Shown here in pieces: positions 52,893-61,401 of a stretch of DNA of 64,000 nt (position 1 is its first letter; each line of letters starts with the position of its first letter). A program made the position numbers and the translations under genes. The notes under the pieces are model-generated. The model searched no databases. It was not told the DNA's origin and worked only from the letters and a program-made list of their open reading frames with translations. Source of the stretch: JAGQPD01 sp020426865 (GTDB lineage: Bacteria > Planctomycetota > Planctomycetia > Pirellulales > Pirellulaceae); assembly GCA_041399065.1 (NCBI GenBank), contig JAWKTN010000009.1:381021-445020 (forward strand), in the 5' to 3' direction.

Positions 52893-55800
52893 ATGGCCAT
52901 GCAGTTCCGAAGACGCGGTGTGCTCGTTCTATTGTGCTCCACCTATGCCTTCCTGGCGATAGGCAATGGCTTTACCATGGCGCAGCCAGCTACGCCAACC
53001 GCTGCGATCACTCGCACGTACCGCATTGCGCCGTCACAACAAAATCGGTTCATCCGAGATATGCAAGCTCGTTTCGGGGCCGCACTGCGTATGAATCCTG
53101 ACGCAGAACAGGGGACCGTCGCTGTCGAGGCGGAGCCGCAAATACAGACGGAAATCGCCAACTTGCTTGGCAGCAATGACGAACGTTTTGTTGCCCTCAC
53201 ACCGGATCAGTGGACGACAATTCGAGCAAAACTACAAGGCATCTTTCAAGATCGCTGGATACCACGCGTAGCGGAAGAACGTGAAATATACGAAGTCGTC
53301 ACTCGCAGTCGTTCGCAGCGATTGACACTGGAGATCGACGCACGACGGCGAGGGGTTGCCATTGATGGGTCACCGGCTGCGGTGGAACAAATGACGATTC
53401 TTGTACAGTCGCTTGCGGAAAGCGGTTCGCAATTGTCCGGCGACGATGCCGTCCGTACTCAAGTTTTGCGGCTACAACGTGAGAATCATCGATCGCTGCG
53501 GGCACTAGTACGGCCTGTTGCGCCCGCGGGACCTCATCCCGCCGTCAAGATCCCGACCGCAGTGCCTGATGATGCGGAATCAGGTGGGCGACCGGATCGC
53601 GGTTCTCGATGGTCGGCCAATCCCCCGGGATCGGTGCGGCCGGTTGCGTTTCAGCCACCGGGCAGCGACACCGGAATTGCGTCAGGGGATGTGGATGCGA
53701 CGGCACAAGAGGACGATGCTGCGGACGGAGACGCTGCACCCACGGGTATCGCACAGTTTGAAGGCGTGCAGATCGAATCGCTTCCCGACCTGGACGTCAT
53801 CATTCTCCGAGGTCGCGATCGCGAATTGGATCAGTTGGCCGACATTATCGAACAACTTGAACGAATCAGCCGCGATACGCGTCCTACCATCCGTGTGGTT
53901 CCGTTGCGACATGCCCAGAGCAGCGCGGTGTCCACGTTGATTGAACAAACGCGCGAGGATCTTGTCGGGACTCGCCAAGGTCGAGTAACTGTCACACCGC
54001 TGGTCAAACCCAATGCGATATTGCTGATCGGATGGGGGGACGCCGTCAATGCCATCGTCGAATTGATCGAGGCCTTGGACGTGCCGGTGGACGCTGAGAC
54101 GCAGTCGGCGGTATTTCGTCTGCAGTACGCCAACGCGTCCGCAGTACAACAAACGCTGACCACGTTTTTCGCCTCGCGTGAGGGCCTCGCGCCGCGGATC
54201 GAAACTTCGATCGACGCGCGAACCAATTCGCTGGTCGTTCGAGCGGCGCCGCGGGACCTGCAGGAAGTTGCGCGTTTGATTCGTGAACTCGACCAACCCG
54301 ATAGCGAGGCGGTCAATCAGGCGCGCGTGTTCAAGATAAATCACGCCCTGGCAGCCGATATTGCCCAAACGTTGCAGCAAGCGATTCGCGCGGGTGCGGC
54401 GGGAACGGATCCTTCGGCGGTGATGGAACTGCGCGCATTGGACGACGAAGGTCGCCGTATCGTCCGCTCGGGAACGCTCGAACGCGTACAAATCACCACG
54501 AACACTCGCAACAATACCTTGATCGTTTCGTCGCCGAGTGAGAATTTGGAATTGATCGCCGAGCTGATTCGCCAGTTGGATGTACCGGTCGATCAGGCGC
54601 GCATCAAGGTTTTTCGGATTGAGAACGGCGACGCTGCGAGCTTGCTGCAGACGCTCCGATCGCTCGTGCCATCGCAAACAACCGCCGGCGGCGGACCGCA
54701 GCTATCGACTACCCCCGGGGAATCATCGCTGACACCGTTGCGCTTTTCCGTCGACGTGCGAAGCAACAGTATTATCGCGACAGGCTCAGAAGGTGACCTG
54801 CGCGTCGTTGAGGCGCTGTTGTTGAAACTGGATCAGATCACCTCAACTCAGCTACGTACCAGTGTGTACCAACTGCGAAACTCGCCCGCCGTGGACGTCG
54901 CCGCGTCCGTAAATCAATTTCTTGTCAACCGGCGGCGGATCGAACAGGCGGTACCGGGTACGGACAATCCGTTTCTAGAGATTGAGCGCGAAGTTGTGGT
55001 CGTGCCCGAACCCGTGGCCAACAAGTTGATCCTGGCCGCAACCCCGCGCTACTTTGAAGAGATTAGCGGACTGATCGAGAAACTGGACGAGCAGCCCCCA
55101 CAGGTCATGATTCAAGTATTGATTGCCGAGGTAACGCTGAACGATGCGGATGAATTCGGTGTCGAGTTAGGCTTGCAGGATTCGGTATTGTTCGACCGCA
55201 GCCTGTTGGGGGATTTGTTGACCACCACCAATACGACGCAGGAATCGACCCCAGCGGGAATCGTGACGACGACACAGGAGATCATCCAGGCCGCGACCAA
55301 CTTGCCCGGCTTTGACTTCAATAACTCCCTACCGCTCGGCAACAGTGGAAGCAACAAGGCATTAACGACAGCAGATCAAGTTGGTAGCCAGGGCATTTCG
55401 AATTTTGCCGTAGGACGTGGCAATGACGCCCTGGGATTCGGCGGACTGGTCTTGTCAGCAAGCAGTCAAAACGTAAGTGTCCTATTGCGGGCGTTACAGG
55501 AATCGCGGCGAGTCGAAGTGTTGAGTCGCCCACAGATTCGCACGCTTGACAATCAGCCGGCCTTTATCCAGGTTGGCCAACGCGTACCGCGAATTGTCGG
55601 GTCCGTCGTCAATCAGAACGGCCAGTCCAACTCGGTGGCCCTCGAGAATGTGGGGTTGATCCTGGGCGTCACGCCGAGGATCAGTCCCGATGGGACCGTG
55701 GTGATGGAAATCGATGCCGAAAAGTCCAACTTGGGTACCGAGCAAGATGGCATTCCGGTCGCGGTGTCGATCGATGGGACCGTGATTCGGTCACCTCGAG

Positions 55801-56300
55801 TCGACACGACCACGGCACAGGCAACGGTAAGTGCCGCGGACGGTGAGACGATTATCTTGGGCGGTTTGATCACGGAGTCGGAACAACAGCTCCATCGCCA
55901 GGTTCCATTCCTGGGCGATCTCCCACTGCTGCGGCACCTGTTCAGTTACGACAGCATGCTCGCCAAACGTACGGAGCTTTTGATTATCTTGACGCCACAA
56001 GTCATCCGGAATTCGGCGGACAGCGAACGGATCCGGCAGATGGAAATGGCGCGAATGAGCTGGTGTGCGGCCGACATTTGCCGGATCCATGGCGATGTCG
56101 ATGCTGGCTCGTACTTGAACACCGAATGGTTGGATTCCGTGCCGACGGAAGTCATCTATCCTGATGCCAATCCGGACGGCGGTTCGATCCTAGAGGCCAG
56201 TCCCGTCGGCGAGTTACCAAGGCCGGTCACAGAGGCACTGCCCAATCCGCCACTACCACCCGAACCGCGGACCACGGAAAATGGAGCTCGGGCACGATGA
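52893..56300 (+). CDS. gspD: Type II secretion secretin GspD
   Basis: 1135 residues. A signal peptide (MAMQFRRRGVLVLLCSTYAF) is followed by an N-terminal extension and several N-domains with repeated NSLVVRA/NTLIVSS-type segments (for example ARTNSLVVRAAPRDLQEVA, NNTLIVSSPSENLELIAEL, NKLILAATPRYFEEISGLI). The C-terminal secretin domain has VEVLSRPQIRTLDNQPAFIQ, then VPFLGDLPLLRHLFS and RTELLIILTPQVI. It forms the outer-membrane channel for folded exoproteins. It is longer than usual (about 650-700), mainly in the N-terminal part. Its stop overlaps the next gene (ATGA). Confidence 0.95.
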   Translation: MAMQFRRRGVLVLLCSTYAFLAIGNGFTMAQPATPTAAITRTYRIAPSQQNRFIRDMQARFGAALRMNPDAEQGTVAVEAEPQIQTEIANLLGSNDERFVALTPDQWTTIRAKLQGIFQDRWIPRVAEEREIYEVVTRSRSQRLTLEIDARRRGVAIDGSPAAVEQMTILVQSLAESGSQLSGDDAVRTQVLRLQRENHRSLRALVRPVAPAGPHPAVKIPTAVPDDAESGGRPDRGSRWSANPPGSVRPVAFQPPGSDTGIASGDVDATAQEDDAADGDAAPTGIAQFEGVQIESLPDLDVIILRGRDRELDQLADIIEQLERISRDTRPTIRVVPLRHAQSSAVSTLIEQTREDLVGTRQGRVTVTPLVKPNAILLIGWGDAVNAIVELIEALDVPVDAETQSAVFRLQYANASAVQQTLTTFFASREGLAPRIETSIDARTNSLVVRAAPRDLQEVARLIRELDQPDSEAVNQARVFKINHALAADIAQTLQQAIRAGAAGTDPSAVMELRALDDEGRRIVRSGTLERVQITTNTRNNTLIVSSPSENLELIAELIRQLDVPVDQARIKVFRIENGDAASLLQTLRSLVPSQTTAGGGPQLSTTPGESSLTPLRFSVDVRSNSIIATGSEGDLRVVEALLLKLDQITSTQLRTSVYQLRNSPAVDVAASVNQFLVNRRRIEQAVPGTDNPFLEIEREVVVVPEPVANKLILAATPRYFEEISGLIEKLDEQPPQVMIQVLIAEVTLNDADEFGVELGLQDSVLFDRSLLGDLLTTTNTTQESTPAGIVTTTQEIIQAATNLPGFDFNNSLPLGNSGSNKALTTADQVGSQGISNFAVGRGNDALGFGGLVLSASSQNVSVLLRALQESRRVEVLSRPQIRTLDNQPAFIQVGQRVPRIVGSVVNQNGQSNSVALENVGLILGVTPRISPDGTVVMEIDAEKSNLGTEQDGIPVAVSIDGTVIRSPRVDTTTAQATVSAADGETIILGGLITESEQQLHRQVPFLGDLPLLRHLFSYDSMLAKRTELLIILTPQVIRNSADSERIRQMEMARMSWCAADICRIHGDVDAGSYLNTEWLDSVPTEVIYPDANPDGGSILEASPVGELPRPVTEALPNPPLPPEPRTTENGARAR

Positions 56301-57265
56301 CGCGACAGCCTTACCCGCCTTCAATGGTGCTGATGGCAGCCGCCGTGCTATTGTGCGGATGCCGGACAATGCGTGCACCTTGGGATAGCGCGTTTTTCGG
56401 CAAAGACAAGGAAGCGGGTGTCCCAGACCGGATGCTCGTCGTCTGGAGCGACACGGTGCTGCATCAGCCGGGAAAACCGGGTACGCGTGGATTTGGCGGT
56501 CGAGTGTACTTTTACCGTGATGGAAAAAAGGATCCGATCAGCGTCGATGGGCAGTTGACGGTCTATGCATTCGACTCCGAACAACTCAATCCGTCCGAGG
56601 CTGCACCTGCGAAAAAGTATGTGATCACGCCGGAACAACTGAGCAATCACCACAGCAAAACGAGCATGGGGGATTCGTACAGCGTCTGGGTCCCGTGGGG
56701 GCCGGTTGGTGGCCCGAATCAAAGCCTGAGTCTGATCACGCGATTTGACGGTAAGAATGGTGGCACCGTAATGTCAGAGTCCACCAACAAGCTCCTGCCG
56801 GGTGTCGCTCCCAGCATCGCCAAACGAGACGTTCAGGTTGCTCGCACCGGGGTTTACCAAGAACAGGATGACGTCGCTGAGCCACGTAAGATTCAGACCG
56901 TGGCGCTCGACGAACCGTTGCCGATTGATGCGAACAATGCGCAAGCTCAGGCGCTGACGGCCTTTTCATTTGATCTGCCAGAGAGCTTTGTAAAGCAGAT
57001 GAGCGCCGGGGAAATCGCTACAGAGGCAGATGGGCTAACGACGCGCCTTGGGCGCCCATCGATCGCGCCAAATGTGATGCCGTTGCTGCCGGCATCACGA
57101 GCTACCGACGCGTTGCCCCCACCTGTAACTGATTCTGAACCTGCGAGATTCCCGGCTCGAAGAGAACCAAGAGTTCAACCAACTCGCGCTCCCTTGCGGA
57201 GGCAACCACACCCTGGAGGGTGGCCGTCCTCCCTGCCACCGACACCAAGATCTGGGAACCCGTAG
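56297..57265 (+). CDS. Lipoprotein linked to the type II secretion operon
   Basis: 322 residues, ATGA overlap with gspD. A lipobox LLCGC at about residues 18-22 marks a lipoprotein. A beta-rich domain follows (TRGFGGRVYFYRDGKKDPIS, VDGQLTVYAFDSEQLN), not assigned to a known family, though similar planctomycete lipoproteins sit beside secretins. The last about 55 residues (Pro/Arg-rich) come from DNA that also codes, on the other strand, for the end of the BON gene. A pilotin-like role is possible but only inferred from position. Confidence 0.7.
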   Translation: MTRQPYPPSMVLMAAAVLLCGCRTMRAPWDSAFFGKDKEAGVPDRMLVVWSDTVLHQPGKPGTRGFGGRVYFYRDGKKDPISVDGQLTVYAFDSEQLNPSEAAPAKKYVITPEQLSNHHSKTSMGDSYSVWVPWGPVGGPNQSLSLITRFDGKNGGTVMSESTNKLLPGVAPSIAKRDVQVARTGVYQEQDDVAEPRKIQTVALDEPLPIDANNAQAQALTAFSFDLPESFVKQMSAGEIATEADGLTTRLGRPSIAPNVMPLLPASRATDALPPPVTDSEPARFPARREPRVQPTRAPLRRQPHPGGWPSSLPPTPRSGNP

Positions 57266-57728
57266 TCAGCTGTTTGCTGTCGGCGATCTGACGCGTCAGC
57301 TGATCGGCCACGTCGCGTCCGTCCCGCGTGACTGTTGGGAAGTCGAGGATGAGCTGCGGAGAATACATGCCGGTTGTGTTCGGCGGCAACGGTTGATTCA
57401 ACTCACGAGTGCGATCGCGTGCCGTTTGGACAGCCGCGGTCGAGGAGATGATCGTGCCGGCTGTCCGTCCCTGTTCGGCCCCGACGAACGTTGATGTGTC
57501 GCGCTGGTCGGCCCCGACAAACGAGGCCCGACCGCGATTGCCCCGCATGAATCGTTCATTACCTTGTACCTGCCCTACGGTCCCCAAGTCATTTAACCCT
57601 GGCGGGCCGCTCTGCCGCTGCAGCGGCTGCCCCAACGAACGATTGCCAAACAACTGCGCCTGAACCTCGCGGTCGCTGCCAACAAAAGCCAACAACACCG
57701 TCATCATTAAGAGAAATAGTGTACGCAT
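57102..57728 (-). CDS. Secreted BON-domain protein
   Basis: 208 residues from the ATG at 57728 (MRTLFLLMMTVLLAFVG); upstream in-frame codons would bury the signal peptide. After the signal peptide (ends near VQAQ) is a low-complexity stretch with repeated SFVGADQRDTSTFVGAEQ. A BON domain forms the C-terminus (ITRQ-like segment LTRQIADSKQLTTGSQILVS, then VAGRTATLQGVVASARERE). BON domains bind phospholipid membranes or act in envelope stability. The final 164 bases are overlapped on the opposite strand by the secretion lipoprotein gene. Confidence 0.78.
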   Translation of the reverse strand: MRTLFLLMMTVLLAFVGSDREVQAQLFGNRSLGQPLQRQSGPPGLNDLGTVGQVQGNERFMRGNRGRASFVGADQRDTSTFVGAEQGRTAGTIISSTAAVQTARDRTRELNQPLPPNTTGMYSPQLILDFPTVTRDGRDVADQLTRQIADSKQLTTGSQILVSVAGRTATLQGVVASARERELVELLVLFEPGISQVQNQLQVGATRR

Positions 57729-57872
57729 GTATATATTGTGTAGTTCGAGGTATCCGGGGGGTGTGGCGATAGTGAACGCCTGCCATTTTACCATACAAGC
57801 AACGCCATGTCTGGGCCAGCCGACCCTTCTAGCCGGCAACAACCTCTGCCGGTGGCGTGCGGCAACGCAGCG

Positions 57873-58028
57873 TTAACAGGTGCCGGAAGTGTGTGAATAT
57901 TGATGCGACGGGCAAGATTGACAATGATAGAACGCGTGGCTGACGGCTGACCTTCGATAACGCAATGCAATAAAAGGCGACAGGAGCCCCAATACAATTC
58001 CGCTCAAGCCCAAATGCTCCGGAACGGG
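57873..58028 (-). pseudogene. PEP-CTERM gene remnant cut by an IS3 end
   Basis: The minus strand from 58028 reads PVPEHLGLSGIVLGLL..., a PEP-CTERM sorting signal (Pro-Glu, hydrophobic helix, then the basic RYRR), followed by about 23 codons and TAA (57875-57873). The reading frame is lost exactly where the IS3-like end starts at 58029, so the upstream part of the gene is missing. In such signals the tail is cut by an exosortase-type enzyme. Confidence 0.65.
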
Positions 58029-58166
58029 TGAGGTGGACCCCAAAAATTGGACGCGTAGAATAAGCTATACTGAGCCGTGCACATAAGAACATGAAGTGTG
58101 GGAGGAAGCATGGCAAGGATACGGAAGACGCGAGATGCCGGATTCAAGGCTTTCGGCGTGCGCTGA
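58029..58166 (+). mobile_element. IS3-family end with truncated transposase start
   Basis: The sequence TGAGGTGGACCCCAAAAATT is typical of an IS3-family terminal repeat. GGAGG precedes an ATG at 58110 that encodes MARIRKTRDAGFKA, the usual start of an IS3 orfA. The frame then leaves the family (FGVR) and stops at 58166, so the element is cut after 14 conserved codons. No orfB and no right end were found. It is therefore inactive. Confidence 0.65.
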
Positions 58167-58281
58167 GCGGTGCTGTAACTGGAGCGATATTCGACGTGAT
58201 TTGGGAGAGTACCAGATAAACTTCGAGCATTAAGTGCCCCGACTCTGCAACCATCAAAATGCACGGGAGCAACGACGAACA
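58167..58281. other. Unassigned sequence between the IS3 and intron remnants
   Basis: 115 bases with no recognised motif. On the minus strand it reads open across the intron 3' boundary (VHFDGCRVGALNARSLSG), which may be a flanking gene fragment, but no family was recognised. Confidence 0.35.
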
Positions 58282-58560
58282 ATCGGGTAAGGGTCATCCT
58301 CGCGGATGACCCTCCCCACACCACCGTACGTGCGGGTGCGCATACGGCGGTTCAACGAAGTGGAGCAAGATCGGCCCACTGAGTCTTCATGCTGATCGCA
58401 CCTTGTTCGGCATGCCACACGGGTGTCATGCCGACGCCGCTGGCAATGGTCTTGGCCACGTGCCAGTAGGCTTGCCGGCTGCGAGCGTGGTGGATCGCCT
58501 GACGTCGTGTCACTCCGAGTCGCCGACCTTTCCGACCTCGTAAAGCGGTCCTTTCCGCCC
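58282..58560 (-). mobile_element. Group II intron 3' remnant (RT C-terminus, domain V, terminal hairpin)
   Basis: Read on the minus strand. A C-terminal RT fragment (GVTRRQAIHHARSRQAYWHV ... AEQGAISMKTQWADLAPLR, stop at 58354-58352) matches the end of group II intron maturases. It is followed at 58350-58321 by a domain V-like hairpin: lower stem CCGCCGTA/TACGGTGG with a CG bulge, upper stem TGCG/CGCA, and CACC loop; the lower stem carries a CGC triad. Then GGGTCATCC-GCGA-GGATGACCC (58312-58291), a GNRA-capped hairpin, and an AT end (58283-58282). The rest of the RT and domains I-IV are lost. Confidence 0.75.
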
Positions 58561-58699
58561 ACGGCGTCGCAGCAAGCGACGCTCATCCGTCGCTAGAAAT
58601 CGCCGTCTAACGCTCTAAACGCAAAGCCCGTGCCAGCGACTCATCTTGTTACCGCTACCGATGCGTCAGCATCGCGTCAGTTCGCATGGGAATCACCTT

Positions 58700-59599
58700 C
58701 TACTTCATTCCCTCTTGAACGAGCAGCGCGTAAATGTCTTCCGTCCTATCATTGAATCGGTCGGTCAACGCGTCAAGTGCGCCAAGACTATCCCTATCGA
58801 GTTCTCGCAGTATCTTCCGACGACGTGACTGCGGCATTTCGGAGAATCCTTTTGGCAACATCTTTAGCGCCTCTTCTAATATTCTCGCGCATTCAACAGC
58901 ACCGATACTCTGCAGATCTCCAACCGTTTCCTCCGCAAAACAGCCAGATGAATTTGCTAAGTACTGTTCAATGCCGCCATTTGCGGTGTCCTCTACAAAA
59001 GCAAAAAGGACCACTGCAATTCGTTCACTTTCTTCGACCGCATGACTTCGCAAATCAATGGCATCGCGAAGGTTGTACTTATCCGATGTTCTTCTTACCT
59101 CTGTTCGAACCAACTCCTCTTTTTCGCGATCGAAATTCATGAACGGAGGTAAGGTAATATTCGGAAACGTGTGTTCCGTTACAGAACCACCAAATTCCCT
59201 GTGATAAAGCTCCCTAAGCCACTGGTCCGTCGCACTATGTGGATCACTACCGGGCAATGCCACGAAAACAAATGACGTGTACGAACTTCGTCGCGACGGT
59301 GGCTCAAATGAAACAGGACGATCGCGGCTAGGGTCTGAACACATCACGTATAGTCTTTCAGCCTCTAATCGATATATCGCCCGCCTCCGATTGGTTTCGT
59401 ACTCCAAATGCTGCAAATCAAGCGTTCTTGGGTGGCATGTTGCGTCCGCTCTGTATTCGTAGGTGGAAATGTAATCATCTCCAATTTCGCGCAAAGTCGA
59501 CCCGTCAAAACCCCAAATGCAATCGCCGGCGCGATTTCCTTTTCCCGTATCAAATAATTCCAGTTTCCAAAAACCCACTAGTTCGTCATCGTTTTTCAT
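58700..59599 (-). CDS. TIGR03067-like plus DMP19-like two-domain protein, candidate immunity protein
   Basis: 299 residues from the ATG at 59599 (a GTG at 59602 precedes it). The N-terminal half (ELVGFWKLELFD ... YRLEAERLYVMCSDP) matches the lipocalin-like planctomycete TIGR03067 pattern. The C-terminal half (NGGIEQYLANSSGCFAEET, VGDLQSIGAVECARILEEAL) matches DMP19/DUF4375. It follows the Rhs toxin tip on the same strand after 78 bases, the place where immunity genes usually sit. DMP19 acts as a DNA mimic in Neisseria; neutralising a nuclease is inferred. The region looks more AT-rich than the rest of the window. Confidence 0.6.
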   Translation of the reverse strand: MKNDDELVGFWKLELFDTGKGNRAGDCIWGFDGSTLREIGDDYISTYEYRADATCHPRTLDLQHLEYETNRRRAIYRLEAERLYVMCSDPSRDRPVSFEPPSRRSSYTSFVFVALPGSDPHSATDQWLRELYHREFGGSVTEHTFPNITLPPFMNFDREKEELVRTEVRRTSDKYNLRDAIDLRSHAVEESERIAVVLFAFVEDTANGGIEQYLANSSGCFAEETVGDLQSIGAVECARILEEALKMLPKGFSEMPQSRRRKILRELDRDSLGALDALTDRFNDRTEDIYALLVQEGMK

Positions 59600-59677
59600 C
59601 ACTATCTCGTTTCAGAATGTCGCAAAACTACGGCACGATGAACAGCGTCACGTCGCGCACCAACTCGACGTCGGCGG

Positions 59678-60448
59678 TCATCCAACCCTTCCAAATCCCT
59701 TCGAGACCGTGCCTAGGGTCGCTTGACTTGCGGCTCGTCCTCCCGAGCAGAATAGAGACGTCCCGCACGAAAAAAGGGCACCAATAGCAGCATCTGGCAA
59801 ATGATCCTCCTTTAGATCGTGATTCCAACTGCGATAACAAACTGGATTCTTTTTGCAGATATCGTCGATCTGCCGGACGAAATCTGGCGCGAAGTCGTTG
59901 TCAAGCGACACGTTATCTGTCCGGTAGGGATGCATGAGCGGCACGTCATCACCGCCGAGAATTTCTGTGACCTCGCGCACTAACCCCAATACGTCCCGCA
60001 AAAGTTTACAGCAAAACCCGCTTGCCAATCTCTTTGGAAACCCGTTTGTCGCATCGTTCTGGATTTTATCAATGATCTCGCGAAATCGCTCGTTGTAATT
60101 GTGTTCCTTGTGAATGTGCCAATGCATTGTGTGGTCCATACGCGACGTGTATGCGTCGATATACTTGTCGATATCTTTGACTCCTTGCTGCTTTAACTCG
60201 TTCTTGCACATTGCTGCTATCGCTTTCTTGAACGCCTGTGCAAGCCAGTGATGGTCCTCAGGCCACAACCCAAAAGCATCAGTGAACCGGGCCGGATTTG
60301 AGAACACAATCTCGTACAGATTTGGGTAATCTAGCCGGTCGCGTGACACAAACCTCCCGAGCTGTGGATGATAATACCGATTCCGGTAGTAGTACATCCC
60401 GGTCTCGGCATCGAGCCTCCGGCCGGTGTAAGTGTAAGGATTGGCAAC
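59678..60448 (-). pseudogene. 5'-truncated Rhs protein with C-terminal toxin-like tip
   Basis: The open frame reads NPYTYTGRRLDAETG then MYYYRNRYYHPQLGRFVSRD, the final Rhs core motif, then DAFG, where Rhs tips begin. The tip (about 195 residues) has HHWLAQAFKKAI, KDIDKYIDAYTSRMDHTMHW and HIHKEHNYNERFREIID, which resembles His-rich HNH-type nuclease tips (HH...FKK...H..IH). The large upstream Rhs barrel is missing: the frame meets a stop at 60451 and the sequence changes to that of the LRR gene. It has no start of its own except ATG at 60397. Confidence 0.65.
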
Positions 60449-61401
60449 TCACTCGCCAAATCCACCTTCCGCTCCGCGCCGTCGCCATTGATAGCGACTG
60501 GGCACGGAAAGGAGAGGTCCGACACTACCGTTAACTTGCTCTCTCCTTTTGAAAACAACTCCTCGACGTTTGTTTCGTCCGAAAAGCGCGAGATTTCGCC
60601 CGACGATAGCTCAATGTACGGCATTCTAAGGATCTTCAGCTTCGGCAAACGCCCTACCGAGTATACTAACTCATCAATTGGAACTTCCCGAAATCCCAAT
60701 GCAAGCTCTTCGAGGTTTACAAATCTCGTCAGCGAAGACAAGTCCCCGCCATTTAAAGCATTTCCCTCAATCTTTAGACGCCTCAGGGACTTACTCGGCC
60801 CAACTCTTCGGAATGATGCCCCGTCAATACCAGGCACTTCAAGCGATAAGTCTTCGAGTCCATTCAAGCTCGACAGTAAATGCGTGTCGAAAGATTCACC
60901 GGCACCTTCCTTGTACAAATCATCCGAAAACAATTTTAGGGTCCGAAGATCCGGTAACATCTTCAATGTCGACAGACCATCGGGTGACACGTCAGCGTCA
61001 CAAATGTACAGAGACCTGAGATTGCAGCAGTTGCTGGTGATTCGTCGTAGCCCGTCATCTCCAATCTTATTAAGACACGTATCCAAATGAACAATCTGCG
61101 AACACTTAGAAAGAAATTCCCACATATCCGAATCGACAGGGTCGCGATCCAAAATTAGCCCAACCTTCGTAGCACGGGAGTCATTCGGTACAACGAATGC
61201 TCGCCAATCCGTCAATTCTTCGTAAATATGGATGGTCGAATTGGTCCGCTTGGCGAACTCCGCTAGATTCAAATGCTGTTTAACATAGTACGAACGGACA
61301 GACGACAGATAAGCACAGAAGGCCGCAAAAACTGCTGTCCCGACTATCATCACTCTAAGCGAATACGAGTATCGCGAAAACTTTTGGTCCTTGTACACCA
61401 T
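60331..61401 (-). pseudogene. Membrane-anchored leucine-rich-repeat protein, 3' end replaced by Rhs DNA
   Basis: 356 codons. It starts MVYKDQKFSRYSYSLR, then a membrane helix (MIVGTAVFAAFCAYL). Leucine-rich repeats fill residues about 85-290 (LRSLYICDADVSPDGLSTLK, LRRLKIEGNALNGGDLSSLT, LEELALGFREVPIDELVYSV). From about base 60445 downward the sequence is that of Rhs, read in a different frame (TPAGGSMPRPGCTTTGIGI). The natural C-terminus has thus been lost. The role of the LRR protein is unknown; LRR proteins usually bind protein partners. Confidence 0.65.

Larger units (their letters stand above)
57729..58699. other. Graveyard of mobile-element and gene remnants
   Basis: About 970 bases with no intact gene. 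It holds a PEP-CTERM gene tail (minus strand), an IS3-type end with a broken transposase start (plus), unassigned sequence, and the 3' end of a group II intron (minus). Each is listed separately. Confidence 0.7.

Noticed and set aside
58254..58586. 110-codon minus-strand ORF over the intron remnant
   Set aside because: It is in a different frame from the maturase C-terminus and spans the RNA structural part; not a protein.
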